Shown here: piece after piece, positions 33,914-45,375 of the stretch
How the letters are laid out: every line of letters begins with the position of its first letter
Position numbering within the stretch: the first letter of the stretch is position 1
Origin: Glutinoglossum americanum
Taxonomy: Eukaryota; Ascomycota; Geoglossomycetes; Geoglossales; Geoglossaceae
Reading direction: 5' to 3'
NCBI GenBank assembly: GCA_020080175.1
Contig: JAGHQL010000098.1
Span: 1-64,000, forward strand
DNA length: 64,000 nucleotides
Position numbers and translations under genes: made by a program
The notes under the pieces: model-generated
The model's input: only the letters and a program-made list of their open reading frames with translations
Database searches by the model: none
What the model was told of the DNA's origin: nothing

Positions 33914-36234
33914 TTTAGAACGAGGTTGTGACAAAGGCCAAAAGTATGCAATCGATATATTTGGCTTATCGTCCCTTCAAAATTGTATGTTGGGCCTGTA
34001 GCGCTGTGGGCCGAGCCCAACACCCAATGAGGAATGGATAGGAAACACAAAACAGCGGCTTATGGCGGTCCGTCTATATGGTAAGAACGGTGGAGAGCGA
34101 GTGCGTAAATCCTATAAATAAGCGGATGTTGTCGGTCTTCACAAAGATGCGTTTGCGGGGTGAACGTTGTGATATAGTTGACAACAAATAACTGTGGTGG
34201 GAACGAGCAAGTTTTGGCAGCGTTGCGTCGGTAGTCGGATTACGTGAAGTTTGGATGGGAACTTGGCTGACAAAGTTACTTCTAGCTGGCGCCACCCGCT
34301 CTCCAACCAGGCGCAGCAGCCAGAAGATTCTTCATACACTGCAGAATCTCTCTTTCGATAGTGGTAGGTGTGCGGGGGAAGTATGGGTTGTGTCGCACGG
34401 AAGTCGAGGGAGCGAGAATCTGGGCAACACGCGCAACTATAAACTGTCGGTGTGGCAAGGTATCCTTTAACAGGAAGAGTGAGACTGTGAGGGGCGCGGT
34501 AATTGAGCGGCCTGAGTGATTCTAGATGTGCGATATTTTGAGTAGGCTAGGTGCATTTTCGTGAGTGGTGGTGTGAGAGCCGGAGTGTGGATGTATGAAT
34601 ATACATACCCCACAGGCTTTGATACAGGCCGGATCTCGACGGACTCGACAAGCGGATAGGGTAAGACGGGGCCAACTGTGGAATTAGTACATCCCTATAG
34701 CTTAGAGTTCTTAGGTATGTAATGTATGTACATATTCAGGCTTACGTACGGGCGCGCATGGTTTGTGCAACATATATGGGATGCGTATGGGAATTTATCG
34801 CTTGCCAGCCCGAGACCCCTTCAATTGTCCCCTTTCGGAGAACGTATTTGCGTTTTGTGCTCACTCTGAAAGGACAGCAGGTGGATGCAAATATCGAAGG
34901 ACAAAGAAATGGGATGAAATTTCAAACCTCATGCTTTATCACAAGGTAGAAGGGAAGAGACAATAGGGATATGAGGCAATTGGCGTTGTCACTGGAGTTG
35001 GGTGTTGATATTTAACTTTGGCGCATTGTTCTCTTGTGGTCGATCGCTCGAACTCCATGCGAGAGCTATCGAACTAGGCTGACAATCTGATACGGCGAGG
35101 ACTTTTGTTCTAGGAGTGTTTGGGTTTCTTTGGCTGAAAGCACTACTTGCTGGCTTCTTGACCGTTGCACAAGAAACCATGCGCGGCAAGCGCTTGTGAT
35201 GCACTTTACCTGCAGCTCTGCCGCACTTCTGCATCAAGTCGTTTTAGTGCTAATTTCAACCACACTGGCCTGCGTAACTTGCAACTTATCTTCGCCCCTA
35301 TCTCTATGTGCAAGATAGTTCGTTATTCGCTTTGTGTTGCCCAGCCCGATACAGGGCGAGTCGGAGTCGCTTGCCATGGAGGTAGGTATGATGTATGCAT
35401 GTATGTATGGCCGCATGTATGCTTGAATATACATCAGTACTGGTCAACGCGTGCACCACCATCCACAGGAACAGGGCAGAATTGCATTCACATGGTGATC
35501 AAGGTTGGCTGCACCTGCGCTGGTATGAATGTTATGCCCCTCCCCCCTCCTTCGTAGTGCGTGAATGAATGAAATAATTGAATGGAGGAGCACCCAGCGC
35601 AGTGGGAGCGCCTCCGTAGCGAGACAAAAATCCCTCATACATCGATCTAGTTTTGACCAAGCTTAGCGAAGCTGGACCCAACTGCGAACAATCTATCTAC
35701 ACTGCCGGCTTGCTTGTTCCACTACCCGACCCCTCCTAAACCCTTTCCATTCTCCAGCTATTCCTCGTGAAATCACTGCGCGTGCTTCGCTGCGCTGCTT
35801 TGATTCGTGCTTCCCTATCTTGTCGTCCTTGCTGATATGCTGATGGACCTGCAACCATGCAAACGCGGTTACGAGTGCGATCGCGGACTGCGAGTGCAAG
35901 AAATAACCAATTCATCCGGGAAGATATCTTCATTCCCCGGATCAACTCATTGCGGATTTGGAGGCTGTCTCCACAATTTCTTGGTACCTTGGGACTATGC
36001 CGCCACGCGCGCCATGAATTCCCTCTACCATAGTCTCCTTCCTATCTCGCGTCGCTCCCCCCAACTACTAAGTCCCTCTGGAATCTGTATACATCGACCA
36101 AAACATTAGTGCATGCTCATCGGTGGTGCCATGCGAAGCTCGTCTGGCAAAACGAGCCCATCTTGTCAATGTTTAATAATTGAGCCCTAGAGTGCCACAT
36201 CGCACATTGTACCTGTACAACGGAAACTGTCGAA
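33914..36234. other. Long gene-free region between two kinase genes
   Basis: About 2.3 kb. It must hold the promoter and leader of the Hal4-like kinase and the 3' flank of the CaMKK-type kinase. ATGT-type microsatellite words occur at 34720-34760 and 35384-35425. None of the short frames shows a conserved domain. Confidence 0.45.
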
Positions 36235-38791
36235 TTATTGTGCATTGTGCATTTCCCCTCGAGCAGAAACCAATGCCTTCTCCTTTCGAGCTGCCGTGTC
36301 ACGTTCACCGCTTTCACCACTAACCAGGGCCTCCACTCTGCGTGTAAGATATACCGTAGCGCTCTTCCCTTGCTTCTGGCGGATCCGCTCCACTTCTTCT
36401 CGATACGCAGTCTCATATACATTAATATCAGTTGCAGGAGGCGATTCACTAACTACATACGAGGGCTTAAGATGGGCATCATCGCCGCCTGGCCCAACAT
36501 TGAGGTAGAGTGGATCCTCACCCAATGGATCATGTGCTTGCTCCTTTTCTGAATCGTAAGCCTCTCTGTGGCCGACTGGTCGAGGAACAGCCGGAGTGGC
36601 CTCGGAGGGACTGAGCACGGTGTGACCGAGGGAGCTCCTAACACCAGACGTCTCGGAGCCGTCAGATATCCCGCCGTCCGTAATCGCAACAGCTGAATCC
36701 ATCCTATGCGCCAAGGCTCTTGTGAAGCTTGACGCATCAGCGTCTCGACGCACACCCCCGGAGCTTAGAGTCTGCTCCACCGACCGCCGGTCCCCTGTAC
36801 CGAGACTTCTGGACCTGAATGGTCCAGAGCTACTTCCCGGTGGCGACATTGAACGGGGCGGATGGACAATCCGAATTTCTTCGCCAAGCATACCATCAAT
36901 GAGGTGAGGACGTTTCTTGAAGATGAGGTTCTTGAACTGCTTTACAGCTTTCATCTTTGTTCATTTCAGCTACTGCAACTTTCTGGGCTTCAAGAAAAAA
37001 ACTTACCACTACCATGGCGTGCTTTATGTTGCTCGTGATTGCATCCTTCAGCTCAGCGTCTGTGGGTAGCTCTACTAGATCTGCGGTGTTCTCTTCGCTC
37101 GATAGAAGTCTATCGGTTCCGCCTTTAGTCACCCACGGGTGCTCCTTCAATATCGTTAGTTAGGAAGTGTGCCTGTAAAATCTTTTCGACGAACCCACCC
37201 GTAGTTCAGGCATCTTGATTCGCTTCGCCGGGTCCTTCTCAAGCAGTCTCTCCATTGAATCTACAAAGTCAGGATCTGTGTCGGGCGGGTATGTCAATAC
37301 GTCGTTCCTGATTGCTTCATAAAGATCCATGACTCCGATCTTTTCAAACGGGAGCTTCCCAAATCGTAGGCAATAAAGCGTGACACCCATTGACCAAATA
37401 TCCGCTGCCTTCCCTGAAATTTCTCCGTGTCTAGCCACACATAATTCGGGTGGAAGAAATGCTGGTGAACCAGCCGATTTTGCCGTGAGCATTTCCGACT
37501 CCTTTTCAAACATCTCAGAGACCCCAAAATCTACAATTTTGAGTACATTTTCGCTGGTGAGAAGTAGGTTATCCGGTTTTATGTCCCGGTGAACAACACC
37601 CTGCGCGTGCACTGGACACGCTAAATGTAAGCAGAATTTCTTTAAGATTCGACCGGCTAGGTCACCGACAGTATTCTATCCCTAGAATTAAATCTCGGAA
37701 CCAGCATCTGCAGTCTTCATCGTCGTAACAGTCCGACCTTTCATCCAGTCCTACCTTCATAATCACCCCTTTCTTGCACATTTCCAGAACCATATACAGA
37801 GAATCCTCTTCCGGATCGTCTAGGACTTCTATTAGTTGGACTAGATTGTTGTGATTGAGTTTCTTCATGATGGCAATCTCTTCCCTAATCAGATAGAGCG
37901 GGTTTCCAGCTTCTTCGTCTTTGTGGACATCGGAGGCCGACCGCCTATGTAGGGGTGAGTTGAGGCCGTTCCCAGCAGCCAAATGGCCGGGCCGTCGCCC
38001 AGGACCCGGACGGCGGAGAATGTGTGATTGGGCTCGCTTCCGGAGTCGAGATTTGGAAAATTCCTTTACGGCCTAGTGGAACTCAACCTGTCAATGGGAT
38101 GACCCTGTGATGGGGGACCATAGTGAAGCAATGGAGGACAAGATCCTGCTGCGCAAACAACCTCTCGCCTCCCTATTATCAAAACAAAAATCCTCACATA
38201 TTCGGTTCTGAATTGGTCTATAGCTAAATGCACAGCACCAAAAGATCCACGTCCGATCTCTTGCTTTATGACATATTGGTTAATGCGATGTTGAGCTTGC
38301 CCATCATCCCCGCTATTGCTGTACTCAGAACGTGCATCGAGTGTTTCCTATAGCATGCCCACATAGTGAGACAGACGCTCTTGGCCGTATCCTGAATGAG
38401 GGGCCGTGGCGAACCTTAACCTCCCTCGGTGCAGAGTGGGTCCGGGTATGGTGTCTAGTCGGGCTCTTGTATGCTGGAGCGGATCTACCAGAAAACCAGT
38501 TAGCGGGGCGCCATAGTCGAATTGCCTGCAGGACCTACAAATGCCGGAGTATCGGCGGCCGTTCGGATTCTTCTGAGGAAGGTACAGCGGGAGCGATGCC
38601 ACCATCCATTCTCTCTGTCATGATGAGTCTTTCGTTGCAGGGCAGATCAAGTAATATGTCACTAGGTAAGAGGTTGCAGATAGAGGTGGAGCGGAAGTGG
38701 GGCTAGAAGGGAAGGGCTGAGTTGGGTCAGATGGGGCTCTGCTGATGCATGCCGGGGCTACGCGAGCCTTGGCAAGGCTTGATACAGACAT
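36235..38791 (-). CDS. Calcium/calmodulin-dependent kinase kinase-type Ser/Thr kinase (CmkC/Ssp1; Elm1/Sak1 family)
   Basis: An upstream kinase of the CaMKK/Elm1 group that activates CaM kinase or Snf1-type kinases. Pieces in order: APAVPSSEESERPPILRH; a 54-bp intron with CTAAC branch site; HSAPREVK; HRINQYVIKQEIGRGSFGAV (Gly loop); AVKEFSKSRLRKRA; a Ser-rich insert; LIREEIAIMKKLNHNNLVQL; GVVHRDIKPDNLLL; IVDFGVSEMF; SPAFLPPELC; MERLLEKDPAKRIKMPEL; EHPWVTKGGTDRLL. The last exon (36954-36235) is a non-catalytic tail opening with VKQFKNLIFKKRP. The start is uncertain: the upstream ATG at 38791 needs a 50-bp intron ending GAG, while an ATG at 38621 opens the conserved frame directly. Confidence 0.88.
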
Positions 38792-38830
38792 CAGTGGGAG
38801 TTGTCGTGGGTTGAAGCAGTACCTGGAAGG

Positions 38831-39601
38831 ATGGTTGTTTATTCTTTCTACATTTTTGATCGCCATAGTAAGCCCCAATGGGTCCACATGTCATGTATTT
38901 GGGATCATCTCGAACTGACAGCGCTTGTAGCTGAATGTATTTATAGCAAGCAATGGCTCTCAGGACCAGCTTCTTCCAGTGCAGCTACTGGCGCTACGAA
39001 GCCCTTACGGCCACAATCCGGCTCTAGCGTTGTCAGTGCCGGTGAACTCGATAATGGACCAGCGCGAACTCGCCCATCCAGATTGAGCGCTGAAGATGAT
39101 GCGAAACTAGTATTCGGGACCGTTTTTTCATTACGGAATATGGTGAGAAAGTTAGGGGGTCCTGACGATCAGTAAGAGGCCGCCATTCTCTTTCTACCAA
39201 TTATGTCTCTTACAATTGAATTTTGACAGCTTCATCTCATACCGCACTGGACAATACAAACTTCATTACTACGAGACTCCCACGAACCTCAAGTTCGTTA
39301 TGCTGACCGACATCAAGACCAACAACCTCAGAATGGTTCTACATCAGATATACGTCAGCCTTTATGTTGAGTTTGGTGTGTCCTCAATTACCATTTATGG
39401 TAAATTAAGCTAACCCGATGTCTAGTGGTTAAGAATCCTCTATCTCGTAGGTACCTAGAAGCTATCGCGCTACTGTTTATTGACATAGTGGTAGCTGTAG
39501 AACATCCTGGTGGTGAAGGCGTCGCTAATGAACTCTTTGAGATGGGCCTGGAGAGCTTTATTGTTTGTCCCCAGTTCTATCCACCCAGTGGGAAGGGCTA
39601 A
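38831..39601 (+). CDS. bet5: TRAPP complex subunit Bet5 (TRAPPC1)
   Basis: A sybindin-like (longin-fold) core subunit of TRAPP, the exchange factor for Ypt1. It starts at 38831, MVVYSFYIFDRH, and splices at once to TECIYSKQW. Next come an insert typical of filamentous fungi (SGPASSSAATGATKPLR), then KLVFGTVFSLRNMVRKLGGP, SFISYRTGQYKLHYYETPTN, LKFVMLTDIKTNNLRMVLHQ, IYVSLYVEFVVKNPLSP and HPGGEGVANELFEMGLESFI. Stop at 39599-39601. Four exons or more. Its ATG is only 39 bp from the upstream candidate start of the divergent CaMKK-type gene. Confidence 0.92.
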
Positions 39602-39926
39602 CACTTCAACCAATCTCGACCTAGAGCGCAGCTTTGTAGCTTTGTAAAACTTGACCTTTAATGGCGCAGGCATGAACGACCAAAACGATTAATTGACCAG
39701 GATGAAATTAATTCTGACAGACGACCGAGCTTCGAGAGTTCACCTCCTCCCATATATCTTATGACCAAGTCTATCGTATCTTTGTCTGACCGAAACATAG
39801 AGGCGATGAGAAATTGGACTGTACCCTAGTCATACAAATTCCCAGTAAGAGTGAAGGTCTGGAGAGTTGAGGAAGCTATCGGTTCCCCAGCTATATACTT
39901 TGCCATCACAATCTCAGCTGTGAATT
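39602..39926. other. Convergent intergenic region bet5 / pex3
   Basis: About 325 bp of 3' flanking sequence. Nothing else recognised. Confidence 0.4.
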
Positions 39927-41708
39927 CTATCCTGAATGCTCTGTTGCTTTTCCCCATGCACTCTCAAATTCAGCCTCCACGAGTGACATGTCAGCAAAAC
40001 TTTCACCGCATTCAATCGTTCCTGATGCTGTCGGTACCTCTGGTTTAGACCCCGTTCCATCTCTGCCGTTGTGCTTTCCCCCTGCGCTACTTGTGGTTGG
40101 TGCCTCGAACTCAAAATTTGACGAATAGACAATCGCCGCAAAACCCTCCAGATCCCGCTGCTGCTCCATTGCTCTCAGATACTCATTCACTTTCTCCTCC
40201 GCGTTTGTGCCGAGGCCTATGGAATGCGCCTGCCTTGTCAAAACCGCCAAAATATTTGCAACCTTTGCCTTGGCCTCGATCTCATCACCACTGATCTCCT
40301 GTATTCGGCTACCCCCAAGGCTGGGGTCTGGGGGAAGTTTATAGGCCTGAAACCTGAGTTTTTCATCTACTAGAACAGAGAACCCGGCATCGAGGAGTTT
40401 AGTGAGAACGTAGGTGAAAGGTGGAGAGTCAATGAGATCGGATGTTTCATCAAGGAGCTTACGGAGGGGCATGTGTGAGGAGTCTGTAGTAGTTGTAGGG
40501 GGCATGGTGGAGCTAGACATGCCGGATTCGTGGAGAACGTAGTCTTCCTGTTCGCGGGGCGGGAGAAGATAAGGCAGCCATTTGCTAGTTCTATTTGTAG
40601 AGGTCAGTGATGCCAGGGATGCAGGTATCTTAATGCTAAGGACCTTCTTTCAGTTTCCTTTGAACCTTCGATCTTTTCCCGAACCTCTAGGACCAACTCT
40701 ATGAGTTTCTCGAGCGTAATATCCTCTCTAGGACTTAGTGGCCCAAAAACTCCCTTGACTGCCGCCTCCACTCTAGTCATTACATCCTTCCATCCGCGAT
40801 GCAGCAGCCACCAGCTAAATGTCAAATATCGCCTATTGGTCTCGATGTCGTTGCCGTAAGCTTGCTCTAAATTATCATCGTCGTGATTTTCGAGGTTAAT
40901 TGTGGACTCATTTGGGTGCGAAGCAAGGGAGACGACACTGGAAAGATAATTCCGTCGACCGAGGAGATTTAGCTGGATACGAGTGAAGAGGGTGAGTAGG
41001 GATAAAGTATAAAGTAGAGTAAAAGCTCTCGTGATGGCTTATAATTTTATTTTTGTTGGTTAGCTCGATTTTCTGTAAACGGAAGACGCGGACATACAGC
41101 TTATCTTAAGTTCATTCCACAACTTCGCTTTACTTTTCCGTGTCCGTTGCTGTGGTACCAACTGTCCAGGCTGCTTTACCTCTGATACCCCACTGACAAC
41201 AGCTTCAGCTAAGTTCTGACTCGCGTGTATGTAGCCTTCGCTCTGGAAGCTCTGCAGACTCCTCCCATCATCATCTGTCACGCTTGGTGGGCCTGAGCTC
41301 ATCTCCGAAGAGGCTATGTCTGCTGTGGTAGCTAGGTGCTCGGCTTTCTTCTGTTGTAGTTCATGAGTTATGTTTTCCACCCTGAGCGCCTCCAAGATAT
41401 TTTCTGTCGCCGTTGGGAGGAGGCCAAGGACAGTGAAGGTGCAGTCTTCTTGATTCTGTTCAAAGCGGCGACGGAGGCTGTGATTGCATTGTCAACGTAC
41501 ATTATCTTCCAAAGAGGGAAGCCTCTATGGACATTCATTGGAGATGGTACTTTTCTTTAGCTATACGATCACTACTCATTCGCTCGCGGGCCTCAGCCAG
41601 CTTCGACAAGACATATTGCGAAGCAACATAGCCGACACCAAGCACACCAAAGCCAATGGCAAAATTAGTTCGATTGCGCCGAAACCAGTTACGCGTCGCA
41701 CGGATCAT
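39927..41708 (-). CDS. pex3: Peroxisomal biogenesis factor Pex3
   Basis: A peroxisomal membrane protein that docks Pex19 and so inserts other peroxisomal membrane proteins. It starts at 41708 with MIRATRNWFRRNRTNFAIGF followed by a hydrophobic membrane segment and the Pex19-binding N-terminal part. Later landmarks are MEALRVENITHELQQKKAEH, a Ser-rich insert, RTRKSKAKLWNELKIS, TFSWWLLHRGWKDVMTRVEA, DITLEKLIELVLEVREKIEG and the last exon LLDETSDLIDSPPFTYVLTK with LDAGFSVLVDEKL. Stop at 39927. About four introns. Divergent from atg101, with 440 bp between starts. Confidence 0.92.
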
Positions 41709-42148
41709 GACTAGAGTGGGACGTAGAGCAGCAGACCGAGCAGGTCATGTTCCGGGCATGGTGCGATATGATCAACTGATTTTGTTGTCGAGTTGCGTGA
41801 CTTGAGATGTTGTTGTGCGCGTTGTCTTGTGTCGGCAAGCCTCGGTATGGTATTAGCCTATCCCCTATCCAGTAAGAGCGAATGGGAAGGAACAGGTCAC
41901 CGCTGCTTTAACTGATTGAGACCCCCACGTTGCCCTGCCCCTCTTCCATTCCCCCAATAATGCAGAATGATGAAGGTGGTCTGAAGACTGAAGTACTTAG
42001 TCCTGTCTGACCGCAACCCCAACCGCGATCCCCACAAACAGCCCTCGAAAGTCGCTCTGTTAATATACAACCTCACTTCTAGGGACCTCAGATCTACTAT
42101 CAAGGAAACAACTCAAGTTTGGTAAATTTCCCGATCCACCCTCAACCC
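41709..42148. promoter_or_regulatory. Divergent promoter region pex3 / atg101
   Basis: About 440 bp shared upstream region. No specific site assigned. Confidence 0.45.
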
Positions 42149-42880
42149 ATGGACCAGCGTCGTCCTCCCGAGTACATCCTTGAGGTCTTCGCCGATCCAA
42201 CATGCGTCAAGGACATTGTAAAAGGTTCGGCCGCGCTACCTCTCTGCAGCACCAAGCGCCGATCCATCTTCGAATAACACATTGATTACTAGGCATTCTC
42301 CATACGATCTTCTTCCACCGCTTCTTTCCTTCCCTGCGTCCAAAGACTTGTGATCTTCTCGATCTAACGCTCCCTGTTGTTGACGATGCGGACCTGGAGA
42401 CTCTCATTGACCAGCGTACGACTGCGCTTATCCATCAAATTGATACAACGTCCAACCAGCGTTCAAACTCGGTGCGTGGCCAGATAGCTGTGCAGTTTTA
42501 CGAGAAGCGCAGGCGCAAAACGTGGTTGAGAGCCGCAGAAGAGGAGGTGTGCTGGGAGCAATGGACGCTTAATGTCACGTTAGCAACACCGAGGACTGAA
42601 TCTGGTAAGTTATCTTTCCACTAGACTGTGTTTGTCGTCCTCGAAGCCTTTCCCCGACCTTCCCCTTTACTGATTACCGCGTGCGGTGGTAGAGCGGGTT
42701 AAGGTCCGGAAAGCTATGGAGACGCAGTTACAAAAGACAGCATTGAAGATCGTAATGACTGTGAATAAAGAGAAAGATCATATCCCACCAATTACGACCA
42801 GCGAGGCGAATCCCTTCCCATACCAGATTGTCACCAATCCGAAGGATGAGGGTTGGGGAACGCGGATAGGCATATTTTGA
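42149..42880 (+). CDS. atg101: Autophagy-related protein Atg101
   Basis: A HORMA-domain partner of Atg13 in the Atg1 initiation complex; present in most fungi but not in budding yeast. It starts at 42149, MDQRRPPEYILEVFADPTCV. The second exon holds ILHTIFFHRFFPSLRPKTCD, LDLTLPVVDD and RGQIAVQFYEKRRRKTW, then EEVCWEQWTLNVTLATPRTE. The third exon holds VRKAMETQLQKTALKIVMTV, DHIPPITTSEANPFPYQIV and the terminal GWGTRIGIF. Three exons, the usual length of about 200 residues. Convergent with yop1. Confidence 0.93.
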
Positions 42881-43620
42881 GCGATTGGACGTGATAGATT
42901 TCTTATAGTGCTGGCACATCTTTACGAGGCGGCACGTCGCTGGTCCGGGGTGCCGGTCACAGACGCGTCGATAGTCTCCAGATACCTTCCCTCGTTCGAC
43001 AGGTTTCGATCGAGAATCGATTTTACTGCCATTTCAGCGCTCAGCCCTGCGATGACATCATCCCTTACCGTAGACCCTGACTGGAAAGCAGCATTGGACA
43101 GAAATCCTTGGTCTTAAATCCTTGGTCTTCTGTTAAACACCCTTTGGCGGATGTTGGGATTCCTGACTTGCGTGACGCTTGAAGCGGCATGTCTGGACAC
43201 TAAGGATATTCGGAGTTCTGCATCGGAGATATTTTTTATGGAGGAAAGTAAGAATGAGAACTTGGGAGGCTTGGTGCTCTAGCCAAGTGAGCGATTTCAC
43301 ATGGAGGCACCCTTTTCTCTTTCGTGCTTCTAGACGAAGGAAACTGCATTGGCATCATCAACATACAGCAAACGACCAAAAGACAAATAGACCACCGCTG
43401 GGTTTCTATAAATATTCATTCCCATTGTCACGCGGTATTCATTACGTTCTGTCGCATCCATCATCAATGACTGGCGGCTGTGCTTGAGCATATACGAGTA
43501 AAATCCCATGTCCAATCATACCATAACAATCTCCTCCCCCCCCTCCCCTCGTTGGCAAACCTAGCGACTTTCGTCTAGACCAAGACAACAACCAACCGAG
43601 GCCCCGGACCTTTCATCCAC
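42881..43620. other. Convergent intergenic region atg101 / yop1
   Basis: About 740 bp. An open frame at 42908-43117 (plus strand, GTG-initiated, 69 codons) has a protein-like composition but no recognisable family; I do not call it a gene. Confidence 0.4.
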
Positions 43621-44628
43621 CTAAGCGGCGTGGGGCTTGTCCGATGTGGTGGCTTGGTCGGCCTTTGAGCGGAGGTTGGCGGCAGTGGACCCCGACGGAG
43701 AGAAGTAGCGAGCGAAGATTGGGTGGATCAAGGAGCGGAAAACAATTTGCGCACCACTGGAATGATTTCCAACGTAAGACAACTTAGCGGCTGAATGACT
43801 GGGTGGCTACTTACTTGGTTTGGGGAAGGGCGAGCCACATAACAAGAACAAACTTGAAGGTGTAATAAAATGCTATTGGCTGATGTAAGAATCAAGTTAT
43901 GCATCGACTGGATACAGATTGCAGGAACATACGGAACCAGTACACCGCGCTGATAGCACTCTCAAAGACGCTACTTAGAATATTAGAATTTTAGCAGTTC
44001 AAAGATGACATTTGAAAGTACCTACGTCAAAAACGCGTAAACCACCCAATACTGAAGTGCAAATGACCCTGTCAGTCACGTGTCTCGACCGAAAACTCTC
44101 ACCAGACATTAATAGGTGGTATGACTTGTGAGATAACATACCGTTAACCACTATAAAGATGGTCAGCCGATCATCCCACTTTCAAGGTTGAAAAAATTCA
44201 AGTAAATACTCTAGATTGCGTAGATGCGTAGGGAACATACTTGAGTATCATCAGCTTTGCCAACGGTGAAGAGAGCATTCAGCGAATAGTACGCGGGTAA
44301 AATAAATCCAGCCGTGTTGACAAGGAACTGGCCGGCGATGTTGAAGAAGATGAGGAAGAAGTACACGCCGAGGAGGCCGAGGAATGCGTACACTTTTGGA
44401 ATGGAAGTCTGCTTTTCCAGGTTGTTGAGAACCTCGTACTTCGATAGCTATCGCGATAGCAAAGAAAAAAGCGATATTAGCAGCGCGTTCCCATCACCAT
44501 GACACCCGAAGCATTCAACCTAGCTTGGGGGTTTTCGAGTTGAAAGGTAGTAAGAATGACAAGCTCGATGGACACACCTCCTTGTCGATCTGGGAGATCG
44601 AATTTTGGGCACGGTCCTGAAAAGACAT
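43621..44628 (-). CDS. yop1: ER membrane-shaping protein Yop1 (DP1/TB2/HVA22, REEP family)
   Basis: A reticulon-like protein with hairpin membrane segments that curves ER tubules. It starts at 44628 (MSFQDRAQNSISQIDKE). Exon 2 has KVYAFLGLLGVYFFLIFFNI and PAYYSLNALFTVGKADDTQ. A 9-nt exon (44150-44142) codes for WLT, giving the conserved DDTQWLTYWVV. A 26-nt exon (44051-44026) codes for YWVVYAFL and part of the next Thr. Then come VFESAISAVYWF, PFYYTFKFVLVMWLALPQTK and AQIVFRSLIHPIFARYFSPS, ending at 43621. All introns have GT-AG ends; those flanking the 9-nt exon are 90 bp each. Seven exons. Confidence 0.93.
44142..44150 (-). other. yop1: 9-nt micro-exon of yop1 (codons W-L-T)
   Basis: TGGTTAACG, preceded by TTATAG and followed by GTATGT on the minus strand. 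It is in phase 0 on both sides and supplies three conserved residues of the family motif QWLTYW. Confidence 0.85.
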
Positions 44629-45375
44629 TTCTTTGTTATTGTAGTTGCTGTTGTTATCGTGACTGATAGGCGCAATGTAGAAAAGATAGGGGATTTGAAA
44701 TATGGATGGAGTTATGAGGAAGTTATCAAGTCCAGAACCAGGCGATGGAAATAACGATGCGTCGGTGATGATATTTGGACGTCGCCAAAGGACAAGGAGC
44801 AGTTTTGAACTGGGAAGTAACGTGACTACGTTCCGAGACTCCTACGTAATCTGGGCACAAGGAATGCGAGGAGACTGGCGAAGAAAAAGCTGGGAGAATG
44901 CGGAGCAGTGACTTTGTAGATACTTGCGACGACTCTCTTCGCATCGGGCAAATCAGCATCCAGCTCTGTAGTTGTGTGTCACTGGCCATTTCACACCCGT
45001 TTGTGCCTCAGTCTGAATTTTTCGCGTGCCGTTCCCCTGTCTACACCCTACAACAGACTCTCGCATCCCGTCGCCGCGCCAACCTCCTCTTCTTGAGAAT
45101 CAACAAAAACACTTGCGCCCGGCTGGCTAACTCCAACGACCGACAGCAGAACGCCTATCGGAGCGAGCGCTACCATCTAAATCCTTTCTTGGAGAAACTC
45201 TCTACCACCTACTAAAATCGGACGAACGGTTGGCTTGCATCCTTTATTTGAAAAAGTGTGCTTGTTTTTCAGCAACAAATTGACGTGATCATCCCAACCA
45301 CACTCGGCAAACACAAATAACAACGATTGCGCAGCACCAGTGTGACAGAAAGAAAAGCCCAACATTTGTGCGGCA
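44629..45375. promoter_or_regulatory. Divergent promoter region yop1 / rfx
   Basis: About 750 bp shared upstream region with no recognised gene. Confidence 0.45.

Noticed and set aside
34722-34966. Two overlapping plus-strand frames between the kinase genes
   Set aside because: No conserved residues; derived from simple-sequence DNA.
36238-36552. 104-codon plus-strand frame opposite the CaMKK tail
   Set aside because: Antisense to the well-supported last exon of the kinase gene.
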